NCBI GenBank assembly: GCA_036768485.1
Contig: JAVLUZ010000704.1
Location: 186,001 to 250,000, forward strand
From: Mermis nigrescens
Lineage: Eukaryota > Nematoda > Enoplea > Mermithida > Mermithidae
Length of the DNA: 64,000 nucleotides
Direction: 5' to 3'
The translations under genes and the position numbers were made by a program. Position 1 is the stretch's first letter; each line of letters starts with the position of its first letter. Below, piece after piece: positions 33,095-45,249 of the stretch. A model generated the notes under the pieces. It saw only the letters and a list, made by a program, of their open reading frames with translations, was not told the DNA's origin and made no database searches.

Positions 33095-33320
33095 CCATAG
33101 ATGCACAGGATGTGGGTCAGCCGGTCTGAGGGGGTCAAGAGTTTTTGGGCTAAAATATGACCTCAAAAATTGGTGTAAGCGCTAAAATTATGTTATTTCA
33201 CCATTCTCTAATAAATTTGAAGCCTTTCTGAAAAAAATTATTTTCGATTTGCATCTGTTTTTGGCCATCATTTCGCATCATTACCCCAGTAGATTTCACA
33301 TTTTTCCACTCTAATATTTC
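33095..33320 (+). repeat. Family E copy
   Basis: ATAGATGCACAGGATGTGGG start, then GGTCAGCCGGTCTGAGG and a TCTAATAAATTTGAAGCC core. Confidence 0.6.
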
Positions 33321-33525
33321 AACGAATTTCTAAAACAATATCACGTGACTTTATCAAACAATTGCATCTTAATTTATGTAGGTATCTACGAAAATAATTT
33401 GACATCTGGAAATCAGAAGCCCTACAGTAAATCTAAGCATTGCAAACTCATTTGCATGGATGAGAATTTCAGTGGCTACAAGAAGCGCTTACGCGCTCTA
33501 TGATTTGAACCGAAATTAAACTGTC

Positions 33526-33783
33526 TATAGTCTGTTCCTTACAGACGGCCCGTTTTTTGCTGAAGTCATATTACTGTAATAGATTTTCACTGCGCAAATG
33601 GCATCTTTAGTTATGCTCTCGTAACAGCTGGTTGCTTAAAACTCTTCTCATTAATGTTTAATGTGCTTTGCTTAACATGTGGTGCATATAACGGACTGCA
33701 GCAACAACCGAACCCGTAAAATATTATGCTACAATAATAAGCTGAAAAGCAAAAATGGGCCGTTTGAAATAAAACAGTCTATA
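33526..33783. mobile_element. 258-bp MITE with TATAGTCTGTT ends
   Basis: TATAGTCTGTTCCTTACAG and GAAATAAAACAGTCTATA ends, extended inward by ACGGCCCGTTTTTTGCT against AGCAAAAATGGGCCGTTT. The body is unlike families A and B, so it is a third family using the same terminus. Confidence 0.8.
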
Positions 33784-34048
33784 GATCTGGAGTGAGTATG
33801 TTCGTCTTTTTAATCCCATCAGAGCATTTGTCTTTGCTAATACCCTTACTTTTAATTAGCATGATTTGAGTAAATCAGTCAGTAGACACATACAGTAACA
33901 TGCCACAATAATGACAGCAGTCCAAGAACGCGGAAAACAATATTGTTCTGAACATTGGCATTATTTTTTTCAAACAAGACAAACTTACCTTTTTTGAACA
34001 GATCGAAGCTTTTCAGCATAAACTTTACGCAATCGGGTGTAAAGAGCA

Positions 34049-34221
34049 CAGGCCCGTAGCTGTGGGGGAATGGGGGGTCCGGACCCTCCCCCGTAAAATT
34101 CAGAAAAAACCGGAAAAATAGGACTTTTTTCACGTTATTTTGTGCTATTTTTGGCCTGTTTGGATCCCGGACCCCAAAATTGGTGTTGCCCCCCAAAATA
34201 GGACGGTCAGCTACGTGCCTG
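34049..34221. mobile_element. hAT MITE nested in foldback left arm
   Basis: CAGGCCCGTAGCTGTGGG and GGTCAGCTACGTGCCTG ends; duplication AAAGAGCA/AAAGAACA (7 of 8). Absent from the right arm. Confidence 0.8.
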
Positions 34222-35460
34222 AAAGAACACTTACGATTAGATTCGTAATCTTGACGTTACATGGAACATTTTATAGAAAAAATTAAGCAATTAAGCTTCT
34301 GCAACGCTCTGAAACAAAATTTAATTTTCAATGTAAACTTTACATAACTACTGGGCGTTAAGAAAAATACAGTCAGATTCGTAAACCTGACCGTGTGGAG
34401 CATATTTTGAAAACATTTACGTTTCGCAACGCTCTAGAAGTAAAATAAATTTGTAGTGTAAACTAGACATTTACAATAATTAATAGTGCAGACTTTATTC
34501 AATTACTAAGTGTAGAGAAAAGTAACAAATAGATTCCTTATTCTGACGTTACGTAGAAACTTTTGAAAAAAGCTTCCTCAAGGCTCTAAAACTAAAGTTA
34601 ATTTGCAGCGTAAACTCTACACAATCACAGAGTGTATAGAAGATTTTAGTCGGATTCGTGATTCTAGTATTACTCTGATATTACGATCGACATTTATGAA
34701 AAAATTAAGTCTGCACAACGGCCTGAAGACAAATAAATATTAGACGTAAAACACTTTACACCACTGTTGAGCGTAAACAAACGCGCCCAACTGGCGTATC
34801 ACCTTCGATTCCTGCTACATTTTTTAAACTTGAGATCATGTCCAGACTTAGAACCGGAGAAGTTGGCCGAAAAAAAGAAGGCAGAAACAGGTTTAACACA
34901 CTCAATTTTGTCTTCACACCCCCAAAAAAGCTAAATGTTGATGTAAATAAACGCAATTTGCTATGACGTGTACCCCTCAGAAAGTACTTTATTTTTGTTG
35001 TATTTAACCTATCTCGACTTCTAATCGGAGAAAGTGTCATACAAAAAAAATGGACAAAAACGTATTTTCTACCATCAAATACATCGTAAACTTTAAAAAT
35101 CTGAACCTAACTCCCCATTGAGCGTAAAAATTAGGTTTAAGCCAGTTTGTAGCCTTTGAACCATAGTACGTTTGTATGTGCAAAACTTCTATTCCGCTAA
35201 ATATTTGAGATATTTACTAATCAAAATAGGGAAAAAACGTGTGTTTAGCTTATTTTACACCCCTGATTTTGAACTTTACACCCCCATAATAATATTTCGC
35301 GTTTTTAAACTCGGTTGCTGCGACGCGTAGCCCTTATAAGGTACTTTATTTCTATTTATTAAATTTATCCCGACTTATAAGCGGAAATGTTGGCAGAGAA
35401 ATCTTAGACCAAATCTGTTTTTACACTATCCACTAGAGTGTAAAGTTTAAATATTGGTAC

Positions 35461-35631
35461 TATAGTCTGTTTCACAAAAGTTTGGGCATACATTTTCAAG
35501 AATTTTTCTGAAACTACGCCGGAGGAGTACGATAATTATATATCAAATCAATGCTATAATCGCAATCTGTCGGCTTATTGTCGGACATAATTTTCGAAAG
35601 TTATGCCCAAACTTCTGTAAAACAGACTATA
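35461..35631. mobile_element. Family B palindromic MITE, copy 3
   Basis: TATAGTCTGTTTCACAAAAG to CTGTAAAACAGACTATA, inserted in the foldback left arm only. Confidence 0.85.
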
Positions 35632-38219
35632 ACCCCATATTGAGTGTACAAAAGTTCGCTGGTAAGCAGAGAGTATTCCTTGAGCCGTAGTACGTTTCTG
35701 TCAAAAAAATTTCTTGGGACTCATAATCGGAGTGGTTGGCAGACAAAAACAAGTCGAAAACTCGACAAAAAGTGTTTTTTCACCCCCAGAATTTCACACT
35801 CTTTACACACCCATTCGAGAACTAATGCGAAATTTAAAAAAGCAAAAAATGTGCCTTCTGAAGAATTCCTTAATCTACAATTCAGAACCATTAAATTGTT
35901 TATGGCTTCAATATTGAGTTGTTCACAAGCAGTCGAAAAAACCACCAAAATTCGCTATATGCTATAACGTTACGCCAAAACTACACGCTCATCACCAACT
36001 CAATATTGAGTGTTAACAAAAAAAGAGCGCATAATTTTTTGTCGGTTATCTTTTGAAAAAACCGGCACCTCCCAGATGTGTACCGTTATAGCTCTAGCGG
36101 GTGCACAGGTGTTAGGGATACCCAAGTATATTATAGGTACACGCTAACGCGCTACCTATGATTTTGAGCACCAGGTAAGAAAATATGAGTACAATATAGT
36201 TTACGAAAAATTGATTTCCATAGGTACCTATGTACCTTTTGCTATGTTTATTCAATATTTCACAACGATCGTCCATTAGCTTTGAAGTAAAACTGAAAAT
36301 TTCGTTTTCTAATAACAAATTACAAAGGACCCAGCGCTGCGCACATAATCTTTCAATGAAAACAGTCATCGATGATATATAAATTTGATATATGATGTAT
36401 AAAATATGGTATATAAAATACATAAATTTCACGATTGGCAGTAGTTTACAGCAGAACACGCTCGTTAGTGGTGGTGGGTGTTACCCGTCGCCTAGTGAAT
36501 TCTTCTTTGCGATAAGTATAAATCATAAATAGCGCGTTAGCGCATACAGCTATAACGGGACACTTTTGTATTGTGCGGTTTTTAAATAATAGATACTTAA
36601 AACATTCGCTGCCCATCTTTTTGTTTTTCTTACATCAATGCGCAGTATATAAAGAGCGTGCAAAGTTTTACTGTAACGGTATGACATATAATTTTTTAAA
36701 TTTTGGTCGGTCACACGACTTTTCTAATTCAGTTTTGCATTCTTTTTAGTCTGTTCTTCTGAAATTGTAGACAAATGATCAAGCTCGATACGACATTATT
36801 TATTTTTTAAAAGTGGCCATTTTAGAGTAGCAGTGGAAAGAGTGTAAAGAATCTGAGGGTGAAAAAAACATATTTTGGCCTGTTTTTTGTCTGCCAACAA
36901 CTCCGATTATGAGCCCCAATAAATTTATTCCAGCAGAAATGTACCATGATTTAAGGCTACTTTCGGCTTATCAGCAAACTGTTTTAGACTTGATGCGGAG
37001 TTAGATCTAGGGGTTCAAGCTTTACACTCTAGTGGATGATGTAAAAACCGGATTTTGTCTAAGATTTCTCTGCCAGCTTTTCCGCTTATAAGTTAGGACA
37101 AATTGAGCAGAATAAAAATAAAGCTCGATTCAATGGCTACACGTTGCACCAAATCGCGTTTAAAAAAACTCAATGTTCACTCATTTATGGGGGTGCAAAG
37201 TTCGAAATCAGGGGTGTGAAATGGGCGGAAAAACACATTTTTTCCCTATTTTGATTGGTAAATATCTGAAATATTTTGCGAAAAAAAGCTTTTGCACATA
37301 CAAACGTACTATTATTAAAAGGATACAAACTGAAGCAAATCAAACTTCTTTACACTTAATAAGGGGGTGTAAGCTTCAGATTTTTAAAGTTTACAATGTG
37401 GTGGATGATGGAAAAATACGTTTTTGTCACTTTTTTGTTCGCCACATTCTCCGTTTAGAAGTCGAGACACATCGAATAGAATAAAAGTAAAGTGCTTGCT
37501 ATGGGATGCACGTCACAGCAAATTGCGTTCATTTACGTCAATATTGGGCTTTTTTGGGAGGGTGTAAAGTCAAAACTTGGGAGTGTTAAACGCGTTTCTG
37601 TGTTGTTTTTTCTGCCAACTTCTCCGGTTATGAGTCTGGACAGGACCTTAATTCTAAAAATGTACCAAGAATTGAACGTGATATGCTAGTTAGGAGCGTT
37701 TGTTTACACTCAACAGTGGTGTAAAGTGGTCTACATATAATAATTATCTATTTGTCATCAGGCCAATGTGGAGACTAATTTTTTGATAAATGTTGATCGT
37801 AATATTAGAGTAATATATTAATTATAAATCCGACTAAAAACTTCTTTACACGCTGTAGTTGTTAAAGTTTACACTGCAAATCAACTTTAGTTCTAGAGCC
37901 TGCAGAAGCTTTATTTTTTGAAAATGTTCTATTCTACAAAACGTCAGAATTATGAATCTGACTGTTAGTTTTCTCTACATACAGTAGTTGTGTAAAGTTC
38001 GCACTATTGATTTATTGTGAATGCCTAGTTTACACTACAAATTTATGCTGAAAACTTTTAATCTGCTTAAATAAGGTAAGGTTGTATCGTTGAAACAAAT
38101 AATGCCGATGTTCAGAACAATATTGTTTTCCGCGTTCTTGGACTGCTGTCATGATTGTAGCATGTTACTATGTGTTTGCTGACTGATTTACTCGGATCAT
38201 GCTTATGAAAAGTTCTAAT

Positions 38220-38536
38220 AATCTTTCCTCCACCTCCATCCAAAAATCTCCAAAAATCGATAGACTTCCCATAATTAAATTTTTTCTGTTTGGCAGTTGA
38301 CACCGAGTGGCGATTTGCAAGCCTAAAAAGGACACTAAGACGATTTTTGGCATGATCTCTGAATCTCATTGTTGGGCATAGTAGTCGGTGCAAAACACTG
38401 AAAAAGTTAAAAATTAAAGCTAAATGATGGAGAAAATTATTAGAAACTACATCTGTATTTGCACAGATGGACCGCGGCTCTCCTGTGTAACTTGAAAAGT
38501 GCAAAAGTACGGTCGATTTTAAGGGGGCGTGGGGAT
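38220..38536. other. No gene recognised
   Basis: Open minus-strand frame 38112-38552 overlaps the foldback end and has no recognisable motif. I treat it as chance. Confidence 0.35.
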
Positions 38537-38765
38537 CATACGTGGGCAGCAAGAAAATTCTGGGGGGTGCAAGATTTTTCTAAGGTCAAAAAATGGCCTT
38601 AAAAGTGGTGGTATGGCGAAAAAACACCATATCAAAAAAATTGCGAAAAAAACAAAAAAAATTTCAAAAATTGAATTCTGGGGGTAATTTGATTCCTGGG
38701 GGAGTATTTTGGTTTCTCGGGAGGTACATACCCCTCAAACCGACCACGCCCAGGTGTGGTGGGGA
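38537..38765 (+). repeat. Family C copy
   Basis: CGTGGGCAGCAAGAAAATTC through ACGCCCAGGTGTGG with an internal deletion after ACACCAT. Confidence 0.7.
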
Positions 38766-38769
38766 TTGG

Positions 38770-39280
38770 TTTAAAATAGTTGCTAAGATAAAGAATGGAT
38801 ACGTACGTATTGATTTTTAATAGTCGACGATATCGTATTTTCTTAAATTTTTCCGGCGCTTCGCGTACCATATAATATTTGTTTGTTACATTTGTTCACT
38901 TTCATGGCGGCTGAAGCCATAATTTTGTAGTTTCCTTCCGTTTTTTAGCACCAACTTCTAAAATATTTTTTGCGCTTTGCATCAAATGCTTCAATAGGCA
39001 TTGCTCCGAATCGAATGAACAAACATAGGGAATAATGAAGTAATTCAAGTCTCCAAACCTATTTTGTCTAAATTAAACCAATTTTCTGGCACTTTTGCAG
39101 TATCGAGAAATAAGATTTTGCAATCGCTCAGAAACAAATCATTCCTTATTTAGCGTTCGTTCATCGATTCTGTTAAAGCATAATGAAATGAGGGTAGATT
39201 GTCATCATAAATGTATAAACTATTCCAAAAAATCGGACTATTCTGGTCTCCATAACGATATAAATTTGCAAGCAATAGAA
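38770..39280. other. No gene recognised
   Basis: Contains a TTCCGGCGCTTCGCGT motif at 38850. The remainder is AT-rich with no supported exon. Confidence 0.4.
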
Positions 39281-39281
39281 C

Positions 39282-39476
39282 TTGGGGTTTTTTAATCAAC
39301 TTATTGCTGAATTAAAATTGGAGGATCCTGACCTTTACCGCCGAATTCTACGTATGAATGTCGATACATCTGAATTTTTTCGTACTTCCTATATGCATTT
39401 TTTAATCTTAATTATTGTCAAACCTTCTTTGAGTGCAAAAATCGTTTCGACACTCGACAATAATCGAAATAAATGA
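39282..39476 (+). pseudogene. PIF/Harbinger transposase N-terminal fragment
   Basis: The frame opens FNQLIAELKLEDPDLYRRIL, then RMNVDTSEFF, then KPSLSAKIVST. The pattern EL-LED-x-YR-x-LRM followed by a conserved proline-rich turn is typical of the start of Harbinger (HARBI1-like) transposases. The catalytic DDE domain is absent and TGA follows at once, so it is a relic. It starts with TGG rather than ATG, so the N-terminus is also lost. Confidence 0.55.
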
Positions 39477-39524
39477 AGGATGAGTGAGTAGAGGCGAAAG
39501 TGAAGCATAGCACACAAATCAAAT

Positions 39525-40011
39525 CAGTGGCGGATCCAGGATTTTCTGACAGGGGAGGGCGGAACCCAAAATTTTCCTAGAAGTGTCAAACATCCAAAAA
39601 ATCGTATATTATGCCCAAAGTACCGGTTTTTTGCTGTTTGTGGGCAGGCAGAATTATTTCTGATGCAAAAAAATATAAAATTTTTAAATTTTTGTATGTT
39701 AAACTCGCAAAATTATGCAAAAACCAACACAAGTCGCTGAAAAAATTCGAGAAATGATTGTAGGAGCTACGAAATCCTTGTTCTGTACAAAAACTACTCT
39801 TCTGACGTAAATTTAAGTTTTTTAGAATGCCAATAGAGTCAGTAAATGTCATCAATGAGTACTATCCTTAAAATTTAATAAAAATTTGAAAAATTATGAT
39901 AAGAATGGCTAAAATCATCAAAAGTACACATCTATTCTTAATTGCGCCCAAATATTTTTTGACGTCAGGGGGGCGGCCGCCTTTCCCCCGCCCCCTCTTA
40001 ATCCGCAAGTG
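39525..40011. mobile_element. hAT-type non-autonomous element, 487 bp
   Basis: CAGTGGCGGATCCAGGATTT start, TTAATCCGCAAGTG end, perfect 8-bp duplication AATCAAAT (39517-39524 and 40012-40019). It is the uninterrupted relative of 24012-25376. Confidence 0.9.
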
Positions 40012-40149
40012 AATCAAATATATAATTTGCTTTAATTCAAAAAGTGTACCTATCTAAATAATTATTGAGTTTCCTCACACTTTGCTAATAAACACTCGCA
40101 GAAAAATCGATAGGCAATGTAAAATATTGCAGTTGTGTGGTAAAAATAG

Positions 40150-40440
40150 CAGGTTGCCACCAAAAAATCGAGCATTGCTCGATCCACCGGCGGCAACCAA
40201 AACGATAGGTTTCTGCAGGTTGCCGCGTAATTTTGCCCGGAAACCAGCGGCCACCGGCCACCAGAAGCAGGCTATTTTTCGCTAGCAACCTGCGGCAACC
40301 GGCAGCCAGCCACCAGGTTGCCGTTGGCTGGTTGCTGTGTCATTCTGTGCTAGCAACCTGCGGCAATCAGCTACCCGGCCATCAGGTTGCCAGTGGCCGG
40401 TTGCCGCTGGTTGCCGCCGTGTGAATGGGCCTTTACACAA
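40150..40440. repeat. GC-rich GGTTGCCGC/GCAACC degenerate repeat
   Basis: Irregular alternation of CAACCTGCGGCAAC, GCCAGCCACCAGGTTGCCG and related blocks, partly inverted. Overlapping ORFs on both strands are by-products. The end GTGTGAATGGGCC may be an element terminus. Confidence 0.55.
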
Positions 40441-40504
40441 GGACAATGGCCGGCCTTCCCTTTGATACCGCCTGCACAATTATTCGGTCAGTTATTCTTT
40501 TACA

Positions 40505-40600
40505 AAATGAAGTTCGGTTGGTTGATTGGTTAGAGGTTGATTGGTTGATTTTATTGGTTGTTCGGTTGATTATTGATTATTGGTTGGCTAGTAATTAGTT
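40505..40600 (+). repeat. GGTTGATT-type simple repeat
   Basis: About ten degenerate copies of GGTTGATT/GATTATTGGTT. Confidence 0.7.
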
Positions 40601-41258
40601 GATGAAGTAATTTTCAAATGGCATCCTCAATAGTTTTCTGGATTCACATTTCTCATTCTATAATAATTGATTGATTTTTTAGAGTCATTTTTGAGTATTT
40701 TCATCAATTTTTCTTTAATATTTGAATGGCGTGTCAAATTTTCCATTGATACTGGCAAGTATTTTCATTGATACAAAGCAGGCTCCATCCAAGCTGAATA
40801 AACCTGTACGGTTGGTCCATGTTTGGACAGACCATCACTTTAAAACATTAATTTTTAAAAAAAATCTTAGTTTTCCTCAATTTTTCAGTTGATAGAGTGT
40901 AAATGAAAGATGTCTGAGCATAGATAAATTCCTAACTATTCTGAATTTTTAAATATTTCAGACTTTAATCCTCCGCTTCAAGCAATTTGATCACGACATG
41001 CATGTTCTAAGTTGATTTTTTAAATCCTATTGGCTGTTGATTTATTAACAATATGTGTTTGCCCGCTATATTGATCGGCTGATCGGCGCTAGTACTTACC
41101 GTAATTTTCATTTTTCATATCCGTATCTGGGAATTGAGATTACTCCAATTTCAAATGAGTATAAAATATCAAAAACGTGTTTTTAGGTGGATTTGCGGGT
41201 TATATTCCTCAAATTAAATGCAAACTTTCAGTTTTCAACTTCCCATGAAGCGTGAAAT
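40600..41258. other. No gene recognised
   Basis: AT-rich spacer before family B copy 4. Nothing supported. Confidence 0.4.
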
Positions 41259-41429
41259 TATAGTCTGTTTCACATAATTTCGTGCATAAATTCTAAGAAT
41301 TTTCATCGACAATAAGCAGAGGGTCACGATAATTATATATCAGATCAATGCTATAATCGCAATATGTCAGCTTATTGTCGGAGATACTTTCAAAAATTTA
41401 TGGACCAAAGTTGTGTGAAACAGACTATA
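41259..41429. mobile_element. Family B palindromic MITE, copy 4
   Basis: TATAGTCTGTTTCACATAAT to GTGTGAAACAGACTATA; about 85% like copy 2 by eye. Confidence 0.85.
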
Positions 41430-41749
41430 AGCTGAGTGCTAATTAGTCAATGTTTTGACTACAAATTATTCTGTTTAATTTTACTCCTGAACAGTTCTTA
41501 GAAGTTCGCATTCAAGAAAAGGATTACTGTATAAATTAGAGACACCAAAATCCAAAGTCGCAAAAAACAAATATTTCCTTGCTTCTTACAAGCTCTTTGC
41601 TTTGTACCTGTTTATCTGCTTATTTGAGTGATTACGTGCTTTGAAAAGTGTTTGCTCCTGCCTTCATGTGTAGAACTCGTATTCAAGCCTGCAATTTTTC
41701 AATTTAGTTTTGCCACGCATATTTCAATCAAACGCTGATTTGGTTGCAG

Positions 41750-41944
41750 AACTTCTCACTAGAACATAAAAAAGCAATTTCGAGTCCTATTTTGCCAAGG
41801 TTCTCGCAAAATCCAGCAAGAACATTATATTTTGTTGAAATCTCACCTGTGTTCCACTGTAAAGTTCATAATGTGTTAGAGATGGAGTGGGACGAACACG
41901 GACTTCACAGCAGGATACGTAAAAACATAAGGACATCCCTTTGA
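41750..41944 (+). CDS. Possible last exon, unrecognised
   Basis: After a plausible acceptor TTTGGTTGCAG the frame NFSLEHKKAISSPILPRF continues with FVEISPVFHCKVHN and LEMEWDEHGLHSRI to TGA. Composition is protein-like. No partner exon and no family recognised. Could be a transposon remnant. Confidence 0.25.
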   Translation, partial: NFSLEHKKAISSPILPRFSQNPARTLYFVEISPVFHCKVHNVLEMEWDEHGLHSRIRKNIRTSL

Positions 41945-42440
41945 ACGATGAGCTATAGCTCGCTATTCAAGAACCGGGCAGGGTTGCCCGTGTACTGACT
42001 TATAGAAAAAGAAACGCTCTTTTTTAGTAGTACAAATGAAATATCCGCTTTCGAGTCAGATCCATCGTGAGATTTTGCACCAAAGACAGGTATAAAAAAA
42101 TAATCGATTTTCGGCATTCATTTTTATAATGTAGGTGCGATTTTCTACATTCGATAGGTAGGTTATTTATTTTTGCCTTGAATAATTAAAAAGATAATAA
42201 AAAATATTAAGTATGAAGAAGTTATAAAGAAGAATGTCTGGGTAGGGAATTTTAAGATGTTCGGGCATACTGTCGGATTGAACGGCTATATTTCTCGAAG
42301 CGTGCAATATTATGAAAAATCCTTTTACAAATTTACATTACTAACTGATTGCTAACTCCCCTTAAAATTTCAGCGAAATCGGTGACTATCGATCGAGGCC
42401 GATCTGGGCGACCCTTAATTGCAGTCGTCCATAAAATATA
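41945..42440. other. No gene recognised
   Basis: AT-rich spacer. Nothing supported. Confidence 0.4.
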
Positions 42441-42731
42441 AGCACAGAAAAATGCTCCGATGGAACAAAAAAGGTGAATATACTTCAGTTTCTTCATTGT
42501 TAAGGATGTATGTAAAATGAGGGGACTGGGGGAAAATTTCCCTATGGGCGCAGAAGCCATGAATGTGCTAAACAGTTAGACTTCCCCTAATCAACGCAAA
42601 AATCGAAGTATACTCTGCAACCTATGCGCGTTTCTCCAGATTTTCCGTAGTAATTTCGATTACGATTTCGTTGATTGTCTTAAATGCATCGATGTTTGCT
42701 ATTTCATTCAATTGACTTGCAAAGTCTCTCC

Positions 42732-43280
42732 TATAGTCTGTTTCATTCATTTGAGAACTTTTTCAAGTATGTTTTTCCAATGCTACAGTTTTCCTATTAA
42801 GTGATTTACTGTAACTCGGCAGAAAAGTTGATTGGGACTGGCAGCTGTCATTCTTTAATTTTTAATGCAACTATACCGTCCGTCTAAACTTAATTCAAGC
42901 AGAGATAAAGAGTCGAGTGCTAGGACATACTGCAGTAAGCGTATTAAATAAAAATCTCGCAGATGGATCGAACCCGTGTTGCTTCAACGAAAATCAGACG
43001 TTCTACCATTGCGATAAGCGGAAGTTTGCGGCGGTGTTTTAGCGTTAGCCTATTGTGTTTAACGTGCAATAAGCTGGAAGCGCGACTTTCATCCGCATGT
43101 TGCATGATATGCTGGAAGACGAGAATGAATTATGCCGCAAAAAATTTTATTGAAAAATCTCTTCCTTCCTGTATAGCTACAGTGATCTCTAAACAATCTA
43201 CAGTAAGTAGAAAATATAGAGTTACTGTAGCCTCAGAAAAAATTTGCTGAAAAAGCTCTCGATACATGAACCAGACTATA
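42732..43280 (+). mobile_element. tRNA-bearing MITE (family A), full copy, 549 bp
   Basis: Ends TATAGTCTGTTTCATTCATT and GAACCAGACTATA. The tRNA-like module at 42962-43022 (minus) keeps GGGTTCGATCC but its A box is decayed. Confidence 0.85.
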
Positions 43281-43321
43281 GTTTACTCCATCTATGTAAT
43301 TTATCATATCTACTGCATAGT

Positions 43322-43489
43322 TATAGTCGGTTTCACACAAGTTTGGGCATAAATTTTAAAATCTATGTATGTCCGACAAGAAGCTGACAGATTGCGATTA
43401 TAGCATTGATTTGATAAATAATTATCGTAATCCGTAGGCCGAAAAATTCTTAAAATTTATGCCCGAACTTATGTGAAGAAACAGACTAT
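43322..43489. mobile_element. Family B palindromic MITE, copy 5
   Basis: TATAGTCGGTTTCACACAAG to GAAGAAACAGACTAT. Confidence 0.8.
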
Positions 43490-43734
43490 GAGTTGCTGCT
43501 TTTTCAATCGTTTTTGGTTTAATAGTCATTTCAATCTGAAGGCCGCTGAATAAACTTCAAACTTTTGCGTTGCTTATAGAGACAAGTCCGACTTTTCAGC
43601 AGATTTTGCGATATTAGGCATTTACGTTGTAGGTAGCTATTTCCTAGCCTCCTCTTTTCACATCCTTAATAATCCTCAATCCCAAGTACATATATTCGTC
43701 TTTTTTGTTCCAACATAGGTAGGCAGCGATCAAA

Positions 43735-44320
43735 TCCGGGGGGTCTGGATGGTGAAAAACTAGCAAAAACCATGAAAAACAGAGCCGAAAATTCAATTGT
43801 GGGGATCTATATCGATTTTGGAGGGAGTCTACCGGATTCTGGGGGTTCAAACCCCCACGCCCATGTATGGCGTGATTGTCGTAAAAGTAAAAAAAGTTTT
43901 TGATTCAAGAGATCCGGCTACAATTTAGGATTCAGTTCTAATCCTTCACTAGTTTGAACATAATCTTCCACATCAAAACAGTCTTGATTCAAATAGCGTT
44001 TATAAAATGCATCACTTTACGATTGCCACAGTTTACAGCAGCAGAATTATCGCGTTTGTGCTTCGCCATACGCCCCGTATTCTATGTGTATATAAGTAGG
44101 CATATGTATGCATCATGGCTGAGCTGGACTGGATCTAGGGTTTCACTTTGTTGCTTAAGCGTGCTCTAATGTCATCTGCTTTCACTAATGCTGTAGCGGC
44201 ATGGAACAATTTCGCTTGTTCGGCATTTTGATTACGTTTCTGTTCATATTCGTTTAAGCACTTTCATAGTTCGCTGAAAATTTGATATTTCTACTGCTGT
44301 TCCCTATGCATTTTGTTAGT
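43735..44320. repeat. Short repeat (43735-43870); otherwise no gene
   Basis: GGGGGGTCTGGATGGTG, ATCGATTTTGG and AGTCTACCGGATTCTGGGGG match 28165-28295. The remainder has no supported exon. Confidence 0.45.
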
Positions 44321-44324
44321 TGCG

Positions 44325-44590
44325 AGCATATCTGGGCGTGGTGGGGGAAGTTAGGGGGTTTGCACCCCCGAGAAACCAAAATACCCCCCCAGAAATCAAA
44401 ATACCTCCCAGATTTCAATTTTTGAGAATTTTTTTCGATTTTTCCGCAATTTTTTGACGCCGATGGATAGTGCTCGATGAGAAACGTTGAGAAATGGTGT
44501 TTTTTCGCCATACCACCACCACTTTAAGGCCATTTTTTGACCTTTGAAAAAATCTTGCACCCCCAGAACTTTGGTGCCGCCCACTTATGC
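44325..44590 (-). repeat. Family C copy
   Basis: CTGGGCGTGGTGGGGG through AACTTTGGTGCCGCCCACTTATG. Confidence 0.7.
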
Positions 44591-44834
44591 TTGCGAGTCG
44601 AACTAATTTAGTTATTTCTGATAAGCTGAAAAAGGGGTGAGGAAGAAGATGAAATTTAAAGATTTTTCGCTTGTAAAGCCTCGACATAAAATGTTTGAAA
44701 ACTTTTATCAGAATCAACATTTTTGATTGACGACCGAAATGGAAATCGCAGAATGATTGAAAAGTGGATGGAGCGGAAAATGAGAATGGAAGTGGAGAAT
44801 TCTTCAATCTTGAATTCTCGTTTATTCACAGAGG

Positions 44835-45245
44835 TCTAGTCGGGGGACGTTTTGTCGTAGACGCCGAATCGACTTTTATCACCTAGGTATCTGGGCAAAG
44901 GAAATCGAAATTTGAATCGGCTTTTGTCGCCCAGATATCCGGCCAAAGAAAATTCGAATGTCTAATCGACTTTCGGACAAATATTCGGGCAATGCGAATC
45001 AAAATTCGATTTACTTTCATCGTCCAGGTTTCCGGGCAATGAAAATTTGAACGCCGAACCGATTTTTGTTGCCCTGATACCGGGGTAACTATAATTCGGA
45101 CGCCGAATCGACTTTTGTCGGTCACGTATTAGTGAACGGAAAATCGAAATTCGAGGCTATTGTCGCCCAAACATCCGGCGGAAATATGAACGTCGAGCAG
45201 GCTTTTTATGCTTCAGATATACGGGCAACGGGCATTCGATATCAC
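44835..45245. repeat. Degenerate tandem repeat, period about 57 bp
   Basis: About seven copies of a unit built from ACGCCGAATCGACTTTTGTC, GCCCAGATATCCGGGCAA and GAAAATTCGAA, heavily substituted. It lies 600 bp upstream of the REC8 start. Confidence 0.75.
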
Positions 45246-45249
45246 GACA

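Larger units (their letters stand above)
33849..38212. mobile_element. 4.4-kb foldback element with arms over 1.4 kb
   Basis: Near both ends TCCAAGAACGCGGAAAACAA, its following ATATTGTTCTGAACAT and the AAATCAGTCAG block are present in inverse orientation. Inward both arms carry diverged repeats: a roughly 100-bp unit with GACGTTA, CTCTAAAACTAAAG and GTAAACT, and a roughly 190-bp unit with CCGGAGAAGTTGGC-like and GTGTAAAG motifs. The central spacer is about 36000-36790. The arms differ by private insertions (34049-34221 and 35461-35631). No transposase is recognised. Confidence 0.8.
42441..43716. mobile_element. Family I foldback element with two nested MITEs
   Basis: Left arm AGCACAGAAAAATGCTCCGA to about 42640, right arm about 43490 to TCGTCTTTTTTGTTCCAACA. 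The interior holds family A (42732-43280) and family B (43322-43489) copies. Confidence 0.7.
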
